From contig NZ_SESI01000004.1 in assembly GCF_006861655.1 (NCBI RefSeq), positions 62,001-126,000 of the forward strand: a stretch of DNA of 64,000 nucleotides, written 5' to 3'. Made by a program: the position numbers and the translations under genes. Positions within the stretch are counted from its first letter, which is position 1. Each line of letters opens with the position of its first letter. Positions 44,877 to 53,057 of this stretch are shown here, one piece after another. Below the pieces are notes generated by a model. That model searched no databases. It saw nothing but the letters and a program-made list of their open reading frames with translations, and was not told the DNA's origin. This DNA is from Halonotius roseus. GTDB taxonomy: Archaea; Halobacteriota; Halobacteria; Halobacteriales; Haloferacaceae.

Positions 44877-45104
44877 TCCCTCGTCACGGTGGTTTCGACC
44901 GGTCCTAAACGATCCCGGAGAGTTTTGCAGGGATCGGGCTCAGCTGTCGACCGCCGCCATCGGTACGGTCGCCGCAGTCCCTGCCGGCCGACCGGCCGAC
45001 CGGTTCGGCGCGGCAAAAGGGGGCAAGTGTATCCGCTATCCGCGAACACCGGCGGCCCTCGGCCGCGACGAACGGTTGAATGGCCGGGAGGACAAATGAC
45101 GGGT

Positions 45105-45902
45105 ATGACCGAGACACTTCTCGTCGACCCCGAGTGGGTCGACGACCACCGCGACGATCCCGGAGTCCACGTGGTCGATGTGCGCGAACCGTGGGAGTAC
45201 GACACGATCGGTCACCTCCCCGGCGCGATCAACATCCCTTTCGACAGCTACCGTGACGACGACAGCCCCGATCCGGGTACGCTTCCCGGTGCCGACGCGT
45301 TCGGCCGACTGCTCGGCGAGGCCGGCATCGGCCCGGATGACACCATCGTCGCCTACGACGACACCCACGGCGTTTTCGCCGCCCGGCTGCTCGTAACCGC
45401 CCTCGCCTACGGCCACGAGAACGTCGCCCTCCTCGACGGCGATTTCAGCGCGTGGCAGCGAGCCTTCGAGACGACGACCGAGTCGCCGACGATCGAACCC
45501 GTCAGCTACGAGATCACAGGGCTTGCCGCAACGGCACCGATCGTCGACCGGGCGGCGGTCAAGGCGGCGATCGCCGACGGGACGGCGACCCTGCTTGACA
45601 CCCGCAACGAGGCCGAATACGACGAAGGCCACCTTCCGGGGGCGATCCGGATCGACTGGCGGGAGTTCGTCGACGACGAGAGCCGCGGCGTCAGATCGGC
45701 CGCCGAGATCGAAGCCCTGCTGACCGATCGGGGGATCAGCACCGACCGCGAGCAGCGGATCATCCTCTACTGCAACACCTCCCGCCGCCTCAGCCACACG
45801 TTCGTCGTCCTCCGCTCGCTGGGCTTTACCGATGTCGTCATCTACGAGGGCAGCATGACCGATTGGGAAGCCGCCGACGGCGCGACCGAGACCACAGCGT
45901 AA
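45105..45902 (+). CDS. Second two-domain rhodanese (sulfurtransferase)
   Basis: This 265-residue protein also has two rhodanese domains: the first with VVDVREPWEYDTIGHLPGA and a non-Cys YDDTHGVFAARLL loop, the second with LLDTRNEAEYDEGHLPGAI and catalytic Cys 223 in LYCNTSRRLS. An ATG three codons earlier (45096) is an alternative start. It diverges from the other rhodanese gene, so both may share control signals in the 261-base gap. Confidence 0.92.
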   Translation: MTETLLVDPEWVDDHRDDPGVHVVDVREPWEYDTIGHLPGAINIPFDSYRDDDSPDPGTLPGADAFGRLLGEAGIGPDDTIVAYDDTHGVFAARLLVTALAYGHENVALLDGDFSAWQRAFETTTESPTIEPVSYEITGLAATAPIVDRAAVKAAIADGTATLLDTRNEAEYDEGHLPGAIRIDWREFVDDESRGVRSAAEIEALLTDRGISTDREQRIILYCNTSRRLSHTFVVLRSLGFTDVVIYEGSMTDWEAADGATETTA

Positions 45903-45993
45903 CCGATCATGGGACAACCGGAACCCGAACAAAACACCCCACTCTGGGTGGGTCGTCGACACGGTTTACGCACTCGACCCCGAACAACCTCAC

Positions 45994-46458
45994 ATGACTG
46001 ATCGGCAGGCAGACGACTCGCCGGCACCCGATCCGACCGCCATCGAGTATCTCGTCGTCACCGTCGCGGATGTCGTCGCCGCACTGGAAGCGACACTCGG
46101 CACCGGTCGGGAAACCGTCCTTCGGATCACGCCGCCGTTTAGCGGGCGGATGCGGGCGCGACTCCATGTTGCCGACACGTCGGAGAGCTACGAGCCCCCC
46201 GAACCGATCCATATCGATCCGCGGGCTCTCGTTGAACCGGTGCCATCGTATCCGACCGCGGCGGAGACGGCCGCGGAGTTAGACGATCCCGAGGATATCA
46301 ACACCGACCGACACGAAGTGGCCCACAGCGAGCGACTCACTGAGTGGCGCGAGACCGTCCGCCGATCGATCGCTGATGAGGCGACCATCGAAACACCGGC
46401 AGGATCGGTCAGTGTCACGGTGCAGTCACTTGGTGGGGCTGACGACAGCACCGACTAA
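45994..46458 (+). CDS. Conserved-type haloarchaeal hypothetical protein
   Basis: This 154-residue acidic protein contains ATLGTGRETVLRITPPFSGR and RARLHVADTSESYEPPEP, and a C-terminal helix-strand end TIETPAGSVSVTVQSLGG. It has no signal, membrane segment or catalytic motif I can name. It follows the second rhodanese by 91 bases on the same strand. Function unknown. Confidence 0.7.
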   Translation: MTDRQADDSPAPDPTAIEYLVVTVADVVAALEATLGTGRETVLRITPPFSGRMRARLHVADTSESYEPPEPIHIDPRALVEPVPSYPTAAETAAELDDPEDINTDRHEVAHSERLTEWRETVRRSIADEATIETPAGSVSVTVQSLGGADDSTD

Positions 46459-46545
46459 AGGGGTTGTCGACCGTGGTGATTCCCGCCGGCGAGACGGCCG
46501 CACCGCTCTGTGCCGAAAAAATACGAAAACCCGATCGCCGACCGT

Positions 46546-46740
46546 CTACAGCCGCTGTAGGTTCGTCGCTCGGGGACCTTTGTCTGCCTGTTCGATATCG
46601 AATTCGACCTCTTCTCCCTCTTCGAGATCAGGGCCGCCAACGTCTTCCATGTGGAAGAACACGTCGTCGTCCGACTCTTCTGTTTCGATGAATCCGTAAC
46701 CGCCTGTATCGTTGAAGAACGCAACCGTACCTTGTGCCAT
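46546..46740 (-). CDS. cspA: Cold-shock-domain protein
   Basis: The 64-residue protein is a single cold-shock domain: AQGTVAFFNDTGGYGFIETE includes RNP1, and DDVFFHMED is RNP2, ending in KGPRATNLQRL. It binds single-stranded nucleic acid and probably aids RNA folding. Five extra upstream codons of the open frame are unlikely to be used. A TATA-like atttgtat (minus strand, about 46776-46783) lies upstream. Confidence 0.95.
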   Translation of the reverse strand: MAQGTVAFFNDTGGYGFIETEESDDDVFFHMEDVGGPDLEEGEEVEFDIEQADKGPRATNLQRL

Positions 46741-46876
46741 TCGCAACAACTCCACCCTAAGATTCGTCGGTCAGATACAAATAGGTATGGGCCAGCACTG
46801 ATCCGGCGGGTGACCGCTCTTTGATCACCACAAGATGTTCGATGCGCGATGATCGATAAGACGCCTGCGTCAGATG

Positions 46877-46885
46877 AATTTAAAT
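46877..46885 (+). promoter_or_regulatory. TATA box of the small membrane gene at 46911
   Basis: The palindromic aatttaaat is centred 30 bases before the ATG at 46911, in keeping with leaderless transcription. Confidence 0.5.
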
Positions 46886-46910
46886 AGCTGAGCAGTGAAA
46901 GAGCGTGTGT

Positions 46911-47093
46911 ATGAGCGACGACGACCCACTCGCCAGGCCGTCAGGACGTGATTTCGGGCTGGGGCCGATCATGGTGGTACTGCTGTTGCTCGTTGCGGTC
47001 GCCATCGCTGGCGTCGTCGGACTGCTCTTTCTCGCCGAGGATCTCGTTGTGATCTCCCCGGGCACCGTCGAGGTCATAGCTCCCCGCGTCTGA
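46911..47093 (+). CDS. Single-pass small membrane protein
   Basis: This 60-residue protein has an acidic N-terminus (SDDDPLARPSGRDFGLGP) and one or two adjoining hydrophobic helices (IMVVLLLLVAVAIAGVVGLL) followed by a short tail. Two codons upstream is another possible start, but the ATG at 46911 matches the TATA box spacing. It overlaps the 3' end of the convergent phosphopantothenate synthetase gene by 20 bases. Function unknown. Confidence 0.65.
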   Translation: MSDDDPLARPSGRDFGLGPIMVVLLLLVAVAIAGVVGLLFLAEDLVVISPGTVEVIAPRV

Positions 47094-47820
47094 TCGCCGC
47101 CTCAGCGTCGGCCAAGGCCGCATCGGCATCGAACGCCGCAACGATCTCCGCTAGCTCCGCCGGTGCTGTCTCACGAAGATCGACAGCATGCTCGGTCATG
47201 TTCGGCACCGCGCGAATGATGTTGTCGACGATCGGGATGGCCGCGGTCTGGGCCGACCGCGAGAGTGGATTCAGGTCGATGACGATCTCGGTTTTCCCGA
47301 GGTCGGCGAGAGCCTCAGCGCGGTCGCCGTCCTCCAGCGGCACAACCACCACGTCGGCCGCGCCGATCCCGTCGGCATCGACTTTCGCACGTTCGTGACT
47401 CAGGTTCGGGATACGGCCGTCAGCGGTCAGTCCTTTCACCTCGTCGGCCCCGTGCTCGCGGAGATGGTCGGCGATAGCTTTCATCCGTTCTTCCGTGCGA
47501 TTGAACAGATTGACTTCGATGTCGGCGTCAACGGCCGCGGCGAGATCGACGATTTCGGGGGCGACCAGCGCGGCGACGTTGCCGTTGACCGAGAGTACTG
47601 GATGGTCGGCCAGCAACAACTGTGCGGCTGCGGCGCGCTCGGCCTCGTTGGCACTTGGGATCGTTTCTTCGCCCAACAGATAGTCGAAGGCCTCGCCGCG
47701 GCCCTCGGCGATCAGGCCCTGTTTGCTCGTAATTCCTTTCTCGACGCCCTCCTCGATGCGGTGGCGCGTCAGCAACGACTCATACCGAGGGTGATCCTCG
47801 GGTACGTCGATCTCGCTCAT
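47074..47820 (-). CDS. 4-phosphopantoate--beta-alanine ligase (archaeal PPS)
   Basis: The 248-residue protein (start at 47820) has HPRYESLLTRHRIEEGVEKG, EAFDYLLGEETIPSANEAER, VNLFNRTEERMKAI and VVVPLEDGDRAEALADLGKT, the conserved pattern of archaeal phosphopantothenate synthetase (DUF137). It joins 4-phosphopantoate with beta-alanine using ATP, replacing bacterial PanC and PanK in CoA synthesis. Its partner pantoate kinase is encoded at 50221, with one lipoprotein gene in between, all on the minus strand. Confidence 0.93.
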   Translation of the reverse strand: MSEIDVPEDHPRYESLLTRHRIEEGVEKGITSKQGLIAEGRGEAFDYLLGEETIPSANEAERAAAAQLLLADHPVLSVNGNVAALVAPEIVDLAAAVDADIEVNLFNRTEERMKAIADHLREHGADEVKGLTADGRIPNLSHERAKVDADGIGAADVVVVPLEDGDRAEALADLGKTEIVIDLNPLSRSAQTAAIPIVDNIIRAVPNMTEHAVDLRETAPAELAEIVAAFDADAALADAEAAIRRGEL

Positions 47821-47901
47821 TATCGGATATTCGACTCCGGCGGCAAAACGTTCGCTCTTCGGCGTCGACATCAGCCACGACGCATCCACCCAGCTCGCTG
47901 A

Positions 47902-50109
47902 TCAGAGCTTGTCGGCCGCCAGTGCTTGGTCGGATCGCCGCCGCGACTGCTCGACGCGCCGTTCGCTCGCCCGCTCGATGTCGTCCGGCAGCGAGTCGCT
48001 GGCCTCCGCTAACCGCGTGGCGGCTCGCTCAAGCCGATCTTGGACGTTGGCGAGGCTCTGATCGGCCTGTCCGCGGTCGCCGGCCGCGGCGCGTTCGGCG
48101 GCCCGACGGGCGGATTCGGTGATGGCCTCAAGTGCCCGGCGCAGCCCACGGATCGCGTTTTCAGACCCCTCCAGCGTCTTGTTGCGGCCGGCTCTGTCGG
48201 AGCCACCGCGTGAGTTGGTCGTCTCATTCGTTCCGTCGCTATCGGTGGTCTCGGTGTCGTCGTCAGTGTTATCACTGTCGTCGCTGTCGCCGTCATCGCC
48301 CTCCTCGACGGCTGCGACGGCCGAACTCGTTTCTTCGGCCACATCGGCGAGATACGTTGCCAGCGAGGCCTTGCCGGTTTGGGGGTTGTCGAGTCGAACC
48401 CGCTCGTCGGCGTCGGTGGCGGCCTGGTTGACGCGGATCGCGCCGATCTCATCGTCGCTATCTCTGACTTCGGCCGTGTACGCGCCGCCACGGTGGACGT
48501 ACACGGCGTCCGATCCCGACAGCGGCGCGTCGTAGAGCCGGCCGGCGAAGTCGTCCTCGACGGCGAGATCGGTGAGGTCGCTGTCGGCGTCGGCTGGATC
48601 GACTTCGAGTTTCGTCGCGTTCTCGCGGGCGACAAGCGGGATCGACCCTTCGACGCCCGCCGGCGTCACCCCGCTGTCCGCGACGCCGACCGTCTCGCTG
48701 TGCGGTTCGACGCCGGCCCCGTTGACGGTCAGTTGGTGCTCGCCCGCCGGCACGTCGTCGACGACGGCGACGCCGTTGAATGTCGGGATTGCTTCGGGGT
48801 CGCTCTCCAGCAGCGCGACGCCCTCGACGCCGAGATCGGCGGTCGTCAGCCCCTCGTTGTCGGGGGCCTCGTCGTTGCTGACGGCTTCCGAGAGGCTGGC
48901 AACGACGGTTGACGCTGAGGCCGGCGCGCCGATGGCGTCGTACCGCTCAGCCAGCGTGGCGCGGTGGTTCCGATCCGAGATGTCCTTCGCCGGCTCGTCG
49001 TACCGCGGTTGCTCCCACGGCACGCCGGTACTCGTGATGTGGCCGGCGATGGCGTCCTCGGCGAACTGGGGCACCGCGAACTCGAAGCTCAACTGCGGGC
49101 CCGTGAATGCGGTGATATGTTCGATCTCACTCGTCGGAACAAGGTCGTACTCGGCGTCAACGCTGGCCTCGGCTTCGATCTCGTCGGTTTCGTCCCGGCC
49201 AGCGTACTGGAAGACCAATCCCGTGGCTCTGGCTGGCAGTTCGCTCGGCGGCGAGGCGAGTTCGCGGAACGAGCTCACGGTCAGCCCCTCGTCGATCAGA
49301 TCCTCGCGTTCGACGGCCGGCAGGCGGTCGTGTTCGTAGAGCGGCGCGCCCTCGTACTCCGGGATGAGGTAGGGGAGTCGGGAACCCTCGTCGCGGGGGA
49401 GGCCGTAGGCAATCGGGAGATCGATCACGTCCTGAATGGTCTCGATGGCACTGTTGGTGATGTCAGCGAGCGCGCCGTCGACCGAGAGACGTTGGAACCG
49501 GTCGGCGATCTCATTGACCGACAGCGCGCTGGAGTGTGAACCCAACTCGGAGAGAATACGCGGTTGGGTGTCGGGATCGGGATCAAGGAACTCGTTGTTG
49601 GGAACCTTGCGGGAATGGGAACTGGCGACGTAGAGTTGAGGCTCCTCGGTTTCGGTGTCAACGAAGACATGGAGGACTTCCCAGTCGTGCCAGTGGAAAT
49701 TCGTGGTGAACTGGTCGAACGCCGAGTAGTACCAAAACTGGATGGCCGAAAGCGGCGAGTCTTCATACGAGACACCGTGGTAGAACATCGTCAGTTCGGG
49801 CGGCGTATCAGATTCTTTTGACGCCGCAGTATACTCGTTGAGCGCGTCGAAGCCGTCGACGACGACCTCGCCGTCCTGCTCGGATTCGTAGGTTCGGGGA
49901 TCGGTCGGGAACCATTTCTCGGCCGCATCGAAGTACAGTGTCGGCGCGTACGCCTCGGCGAGTTCGCGGGTTCGCTCCTCGCTCAGCGTCGTGGTACTGC
50001 GATCCGGCGCGGGCTCGGTCGCCGAACAGCCGGCGAGCGACGCCGTTCCGGCGATGCCGAGCGACGTGAGGAGACTGCGACGGTTGAGGCGGAGATGCGG
50101 TGACGACAT
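47902..50109 (-). CDS. Large Tat lipoprotein with possible Vps62/NPP1-like domain
   Basis: The 735-residue protein has a Tat lipoprotein signal (LNRRSLLTSLGIAGTASLAG then C). The domain after it contains AYAPTLYFDAAEKWFPTDPR, IQFWYYSAFDQFTT and HWHDWEVLHVFVD, close to the HRHDWE pattern of Vps62/NPP1-type proteins, probably metal-binding. The later part holds Ig/CUB-like strands, an acidic Ser/Thr-rich linker, and a charged helical C-terminus with many Arg/Ala. It should sit outside the membrane. The function is unknown; the link to its CoA-gene neighbours may be positional only. Confidence 0.75.
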   Translation of the reverse strand: MSSPHLRLNRRSLLTSLGIAGTASLAGCSATEPAPDRSTTTLSEERTRELAEAYAPTLYFDAAEKWFPTDPRTYESEQDGEVVVDGFDALNEYTAASKESDTPPELTMFYHGVSYEDSPLSAIQFWYYSAFDQFTTNFHWHDWEVLHVFVDTETEEPQLYVASSHSRKVPNNEFLDPDPDTQPRILSELGSHSSALSVNEIADRFQRLSVDGALADITNSAIETIQDVIDLPIAYGLPRDEGSRLPYLIPEYEGAPLYEHDRLPAVEREDLIDEGLTVSSFRELASPPSELPARATGLVFQYAGRDETDEIEAEASVDAEYDLVPTSEIEHITAFTGPQLSFEFAVPQFAEDAIAGHITSTGVPWEQPRYDEPAKDISDRNHRATLAERYDAIGAPASASTVVASLSEAVSNDEAPDNEGLTTADLGVEGVALLESDPEAIPTFNGVAVVDDVPAGEHQLTVNGAGVEPHSETVGVADSGVTPAGVEGSIPLVARENATKLEVDPADADSDLTDLAVEDDFAGRLYDAPLSGSDAVYVHRGGAYTAEVRDSDDEIGAIRVNQAATDADERVRLDNPQTGKASLATYLADVAEETSSAVAAVEEGDDGDSDDSDNTDDDTETTDSDGTNETTNSRGGSDRAGRNKTLEGSENAIRGLRRALEAITESARRAAERAAAGDRGQADQSLANVQDRLERAATRLAEASDSLPDDIERASERRVEQSRRRSDQALAADKL

Positions 50110-50220
50110 GGGTCACTGGACACGTCCTATTGTTGCAGTCGGGCGAAAAGACATGCCCCCCGTTTCCACGGGCGAACGAATAGCTCTTCTGGCGGCGTGG
50201 ACGCCGTGGTTTTGGCGTCA

Positions 50221-51057
50221 TCACCCCTCGTCGACGAGCCGAGCCCCGCAGGCGTCGGTGCGACACCGCTGTGGGTCGTAGCCGGCAGCCGAGAGCCCCT
50301 TGTCGGTCGCAAAAACGGTGTTACCGAGCATTGCCATCGCGGCATCGCCACCAACGTTGTCAACGGCGGCGATAGCGTCAGCAACATCATCGGTCAACAG
50401 ATCGGCCTCCTCGGCGAACGTGCGAGACGAATCCATGAACTGCTCGACGGTCGGTCGCTCCAGCAGGCGGCTGAGTGCCGATTCGCCCGCGAGCGTGAGG
50501 TCGTCGGTGTCGCCAGCGAGTACGTCCTCGGTCGACAACCCGCCGAAGGTGACGTACTCGACGTGGGGGCGGGCCGGCAGCCCGTCGAGATGGCCGTGAC
50601 TCGGCGAGCCGGGGTCGATCCGGATCGGCAGTCCGCCGCGGGCTTGGGCGACGACATCGCCGAGGCCGGTGCCAGCCTCGACTTCGGCGCAGTGGGCCAT
50701 CGTGATCAGTTCGTTTTCCGTCTTGCCGCAGTCGAAGGCGGCGTTGGCGGCGAGTGCGGTGCCGAGGGCGACCGCACCGGAGACACCGAACCCCGCGCCG
50801 ACCGGCAGCGACGTGGTGGCGTCGACCGCGGCGTCGACGCCGAGACGAGTGCGAACGTCGTCAACAGCCGTGATCGATACGTCGTCGCCGTTGAGTCGAC
50901 AGCCGCTGCCGGGGGCGACGGTCACCTCGACGCCGTCTGAGAGCGTGATGCCGGCCCCGCGGCTGCCCGCCTGCGCGCAGGTGGCGGCCGTGTGCGCGCT
51001 GAAGAAGCCGGTGATGTGGCCCGGTACGAACGCCGTCGCCACGGGCTCGCGGTTCAT
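50221..51057 (-). CDS. Pantoate kinase
   Basis: The 278-residue GHMP kinase has VATAFVPGHITGFFSAHTA at the N-terminus and the phosphate loop SLPVGAGFGVSGAVALGTAL. This matches archaeal pantoate kinase (PoK), which makes 4-phosphopantoate for the ligase encoded two genes downstream. The start codon at 51057 gives a full-length N-terminal strand. Confidence 0.92.
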   Translation of the reverse strand: MNREPVATAFVPGHITGFFSAHTAATCAQAGSRGAGITLSDGVEVTVAPGSGCRLNGDDVSITAVDDVRTRLGVDAAVDATTSLPVGAGFGVSGAVALGTALAANAAFDCGKTENELITMAHCAEVEAGTGLGDVVAQARGGLPIRIDPGSPSHGHLDGLPARPHVEYVTFGGLSTEDVLAGDTDDLTLAGESALSRLLERPTVEQFMDSSRTFAEEADLLTDDVADAIAAVDNVGGDAAMAMLGNTVFATDKGLSAAGYDPQRCRTDACGARLVDEG

Positions 51058-51098
51058 ATCGCTACCAGTGGGAAGGGTGAGTAATGGTTGTTGGGTTG

Positions 51099-51500
51099 CT
51101 ACTCGCGGGCTGTCTCGCGGTCGGCCGGTTCCGGTGTCGGCTCGTCGACCGCGGTTTCGGCAGCCGAGTCGCTACCGAGCAGGCCGTCGAGTCGGCGTTC
51201 GAACTCGGCTTCGTCAATCTCGCCGCAGGCGTACTGCCGTTTGAGTGTTTCGAGCGGATCGTCGGTGTCATCGGCAGCGTCGCGCTCATCGCGCTCGGCG
51301 GCTTGCTCGTAGTAGCGCACCAGCCCGATCACCGCCGGCAACACGCCGCCGAACCCGACCGGGAAGACGACCCAAAACCACGCAAAATCGAGTGCGAGGA
51401 GGCCGAAGGCGACGAGGAAAATGAGGGCCATCGTCACACCTGCGGCGATCTGTTCAAGCGGCGACTCCTCGGTGTCGCCAGCGGTATCGCTCTCGCTCAT
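51099..51500 (-). CDS. SHOCT-domain membrane protein
   Basis: The 133-residue protein has two hydrophobic helices near 18-60 (LIFLVAFGLLALDFAWFWVV and FGGVLPAVIGLVRY). A C-terminal SHOCT-type helix hairpin follows (DPLETLKRQYACGEIDEAEF, ERRLDGLL). Such domains often sit on small membrane proteins of unknown function. I chose the ATG at 51500; the open frame extends eight codons further. It lies 41 bases from the pantoate kinase start side, same strand. Confidence 0.8.
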   Translation of the reverse strand: MSESDTAGDTEESPLEQIAAGVTMALIFLVAFGLLALDFAWFWVVFPVGFGGVLPAVIGLVRYYEQAAERDERDAADDTDDPLETLKRQYACGEIDEAEFERRLDGLLGSDSAAETAVDEPTPEPADRETARE

Positions 51501-51578
51501 AGCCCTCGCTACTCGGTGCGTCACAAAAAGCTGAGCGACAGAATCGCGGATCGAACTATGGACTCAGCCGCTGCCGAT

Positions 51579-51622
51579 CCCACGAGAACGCATTCGCGCT
51601 TCGCGCTCATGGTTCTCGTTGG
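51579..51622. repeat. Strong palindromic hairpin downstream of aspS
   Basis: Arms ccacgagaac and gttctcgttgg flank a GC-rich inner palindrome (cgcgcttcgcg type), making a stem of some 15-18 base pairs with minor mismatches. It begins 16 bases after the aspS stop on the minus strand. It may act as a terminator or be an extragenic palindromic repeat similar in flavour to the 26863 element. There is no T-run after it. Confidence 0.55.
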
Positions 51623-51637
51623 CTCTCAACGTCTTCG

Positions 51638-52942
51638 TCAGGGACTCAGACGTTGACGATCTCGCGGGAACAACACTCCCTCACGAATATTGTCGAGGCC
51701 GAGCAGCGTCATCACGAGCCGTTCGCCGCCGAGGCCGAAGCCGGCGTGCGGCGGCATCCCGTATTTGAACATCTTCGTGTAGTAGTCGAACGCCTCCGGG
51801 TCGAGGCCCTGCTGTTCGAAGCCCTCGATCAGGTGGTCGTAGCGGTGTTCACGCTGGCCGCCGGAGACGAGTTCCATCCGCGGGTGCATCAGGTCGAACC
51901 CAGTGGAAAGCTGCTCGTCGTCGTCCTGATCCATGATGTAGAACGGTTTGATCTCGCTGGGCCAGTCGGTGATGAAGTAGTGTTCGCCCACATCCTCGCC
52001 GAGGGCGACCTCGCCTTCGGTCGGCAGGTCGTCGCCCCACAGAAGTTGCTCGTCGAGTTCGCCGGTCGCGTTGATGCGCTCGATGGCCTCCTCGTAGCTG
52101 AGTCGCGGGAAGTCGCCCGTCGGCACTTCGAACTCCTCGGCGAGGCCGAGGGCTTCGAGTTCGTCCTCGCAGTTCTCGTTGACGGCTTCGTACGCTGCGG
52201 TGACGACGGCTTCGGCTACGTCCATCGCCTCGTGGTGGTCGCAGAACGCGCCCTCGAAGTCGATAGAGGTCGCCTCGTTGAGGTGCCGCGGCGTGTTGTG
52301 TTCCTCGGCGCGGAAGATCGGGCCGATCTCGAAGACGCGCTCAACGTTCGAACCGGCGATCAGCTGTTTGAACAGCTGTGGGCTCTGGTTCATGAACGCC
52401 TCCTCGCCGAAGTACGTGATCGGGAACAGTTCGGTGCCTCCCTCGGTGCCGGTGGCGACGATCTTCGGCGTGTTGATCTCGGTGCAGTCGAGGTCGCGGA
52501 ACGTCTCGCGGGCGGCGTGCTGGATCTCCGCGCGGATAGTGAAGATCGCCTGTACCTCCTCCTTGCGGAGGTCGAGCGTCCGATTGTCAAGCCGCGTCGA
52601 GAGTTCGGCGTCGACCTTGCCCGATGGGTCGAGCGGGAGTTCGGTATCGGCTTCGGCGACGACCTCGACAGAGTCGGGCGTGATTTCAACGCCCGTCGGT
52701 GCGCGTGGCTCCTCGTCAACGTCGCCAGTGACCGAAATCACGCTCTCGCGGGCGACGCCGAGCCCGGTCTCGACGAGCTCGTCGTCCATCTCGTCCTTTT
52801 CGAATTTGATCTGAATCTTCCCGGTCGTATCGCGCAGGATGAGGAAGGCGATGCCACCGAGATCACGGAGTTCGTGCACCCAGCCGGCGACCGTCACCGA
52901 CTCGCCTGGCTCAGCGTCGGCCGTGTAGGTTCGGTTTTCCAT
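51638..52942 (-). CDS. aspS: Aspartate--tRNA(Asp/Asn) ligase
   Basis: The 434-residue class II synthetase has an N-terminal OB-fold ([20 protein letters not shown]), motif 2-like [20 protein letters not shown] and motif 3 [20 protein letters not shown]. The archaeal short type usually charges both tRNA-Asp and, with an amidotransferase, tRNA-Asn, so it is likely non-discriminating. The gene diverges from bax1 with 115 bases between them. Confidence 0.95.
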   Translation of the reverse strand: MENRTYTADAEPGESVTVAGWVHELRDLGGIAFLILRDTTGKIQIKFEKDEMDDELVETGLGVARESVISVTGDVDEEPRAPTGVEITPDSVEVVAEADTELPLDPSGKVDAELSTRLDNRTLDLRKEEVQAIFTIRAEIQHAARETFRDLDCTEINTPKIVATGTEGGTELFPITYFGEEAFMNQSPQLFKQLIAGSNVERVFEIGPIFRAEEHNTPRHLNEATSIDFEGAFCDHHEAMDVAEAVVTAAYEAVNENCEDELEALGLAEEFEVPTGDFPRLSYEEAIERINATGELDEQLLWGDDLPTEGEVALGEDVGEHYFITDWPSEIKPFYIMDQDDDEQLSTGFDLMHPRMELVSGGQREHRYDHLIEGFEQQGLDPEAFDYYTKMFKYGMPPHAGFGLGGERLVMTLLGLDNIREGVLFPRDRQRLSP

Positions 52943-53057
52943 ACCCGGATCTGTCGGTCGCTGCCCTTAAACTCGGCTGATTCCGGTTGTGCCACCACTG
53001 GTGCGGTGCGGTCTGCGCCTCGGGGCGTTTTTACCACCGCGCGACGAACGCGAGGGC

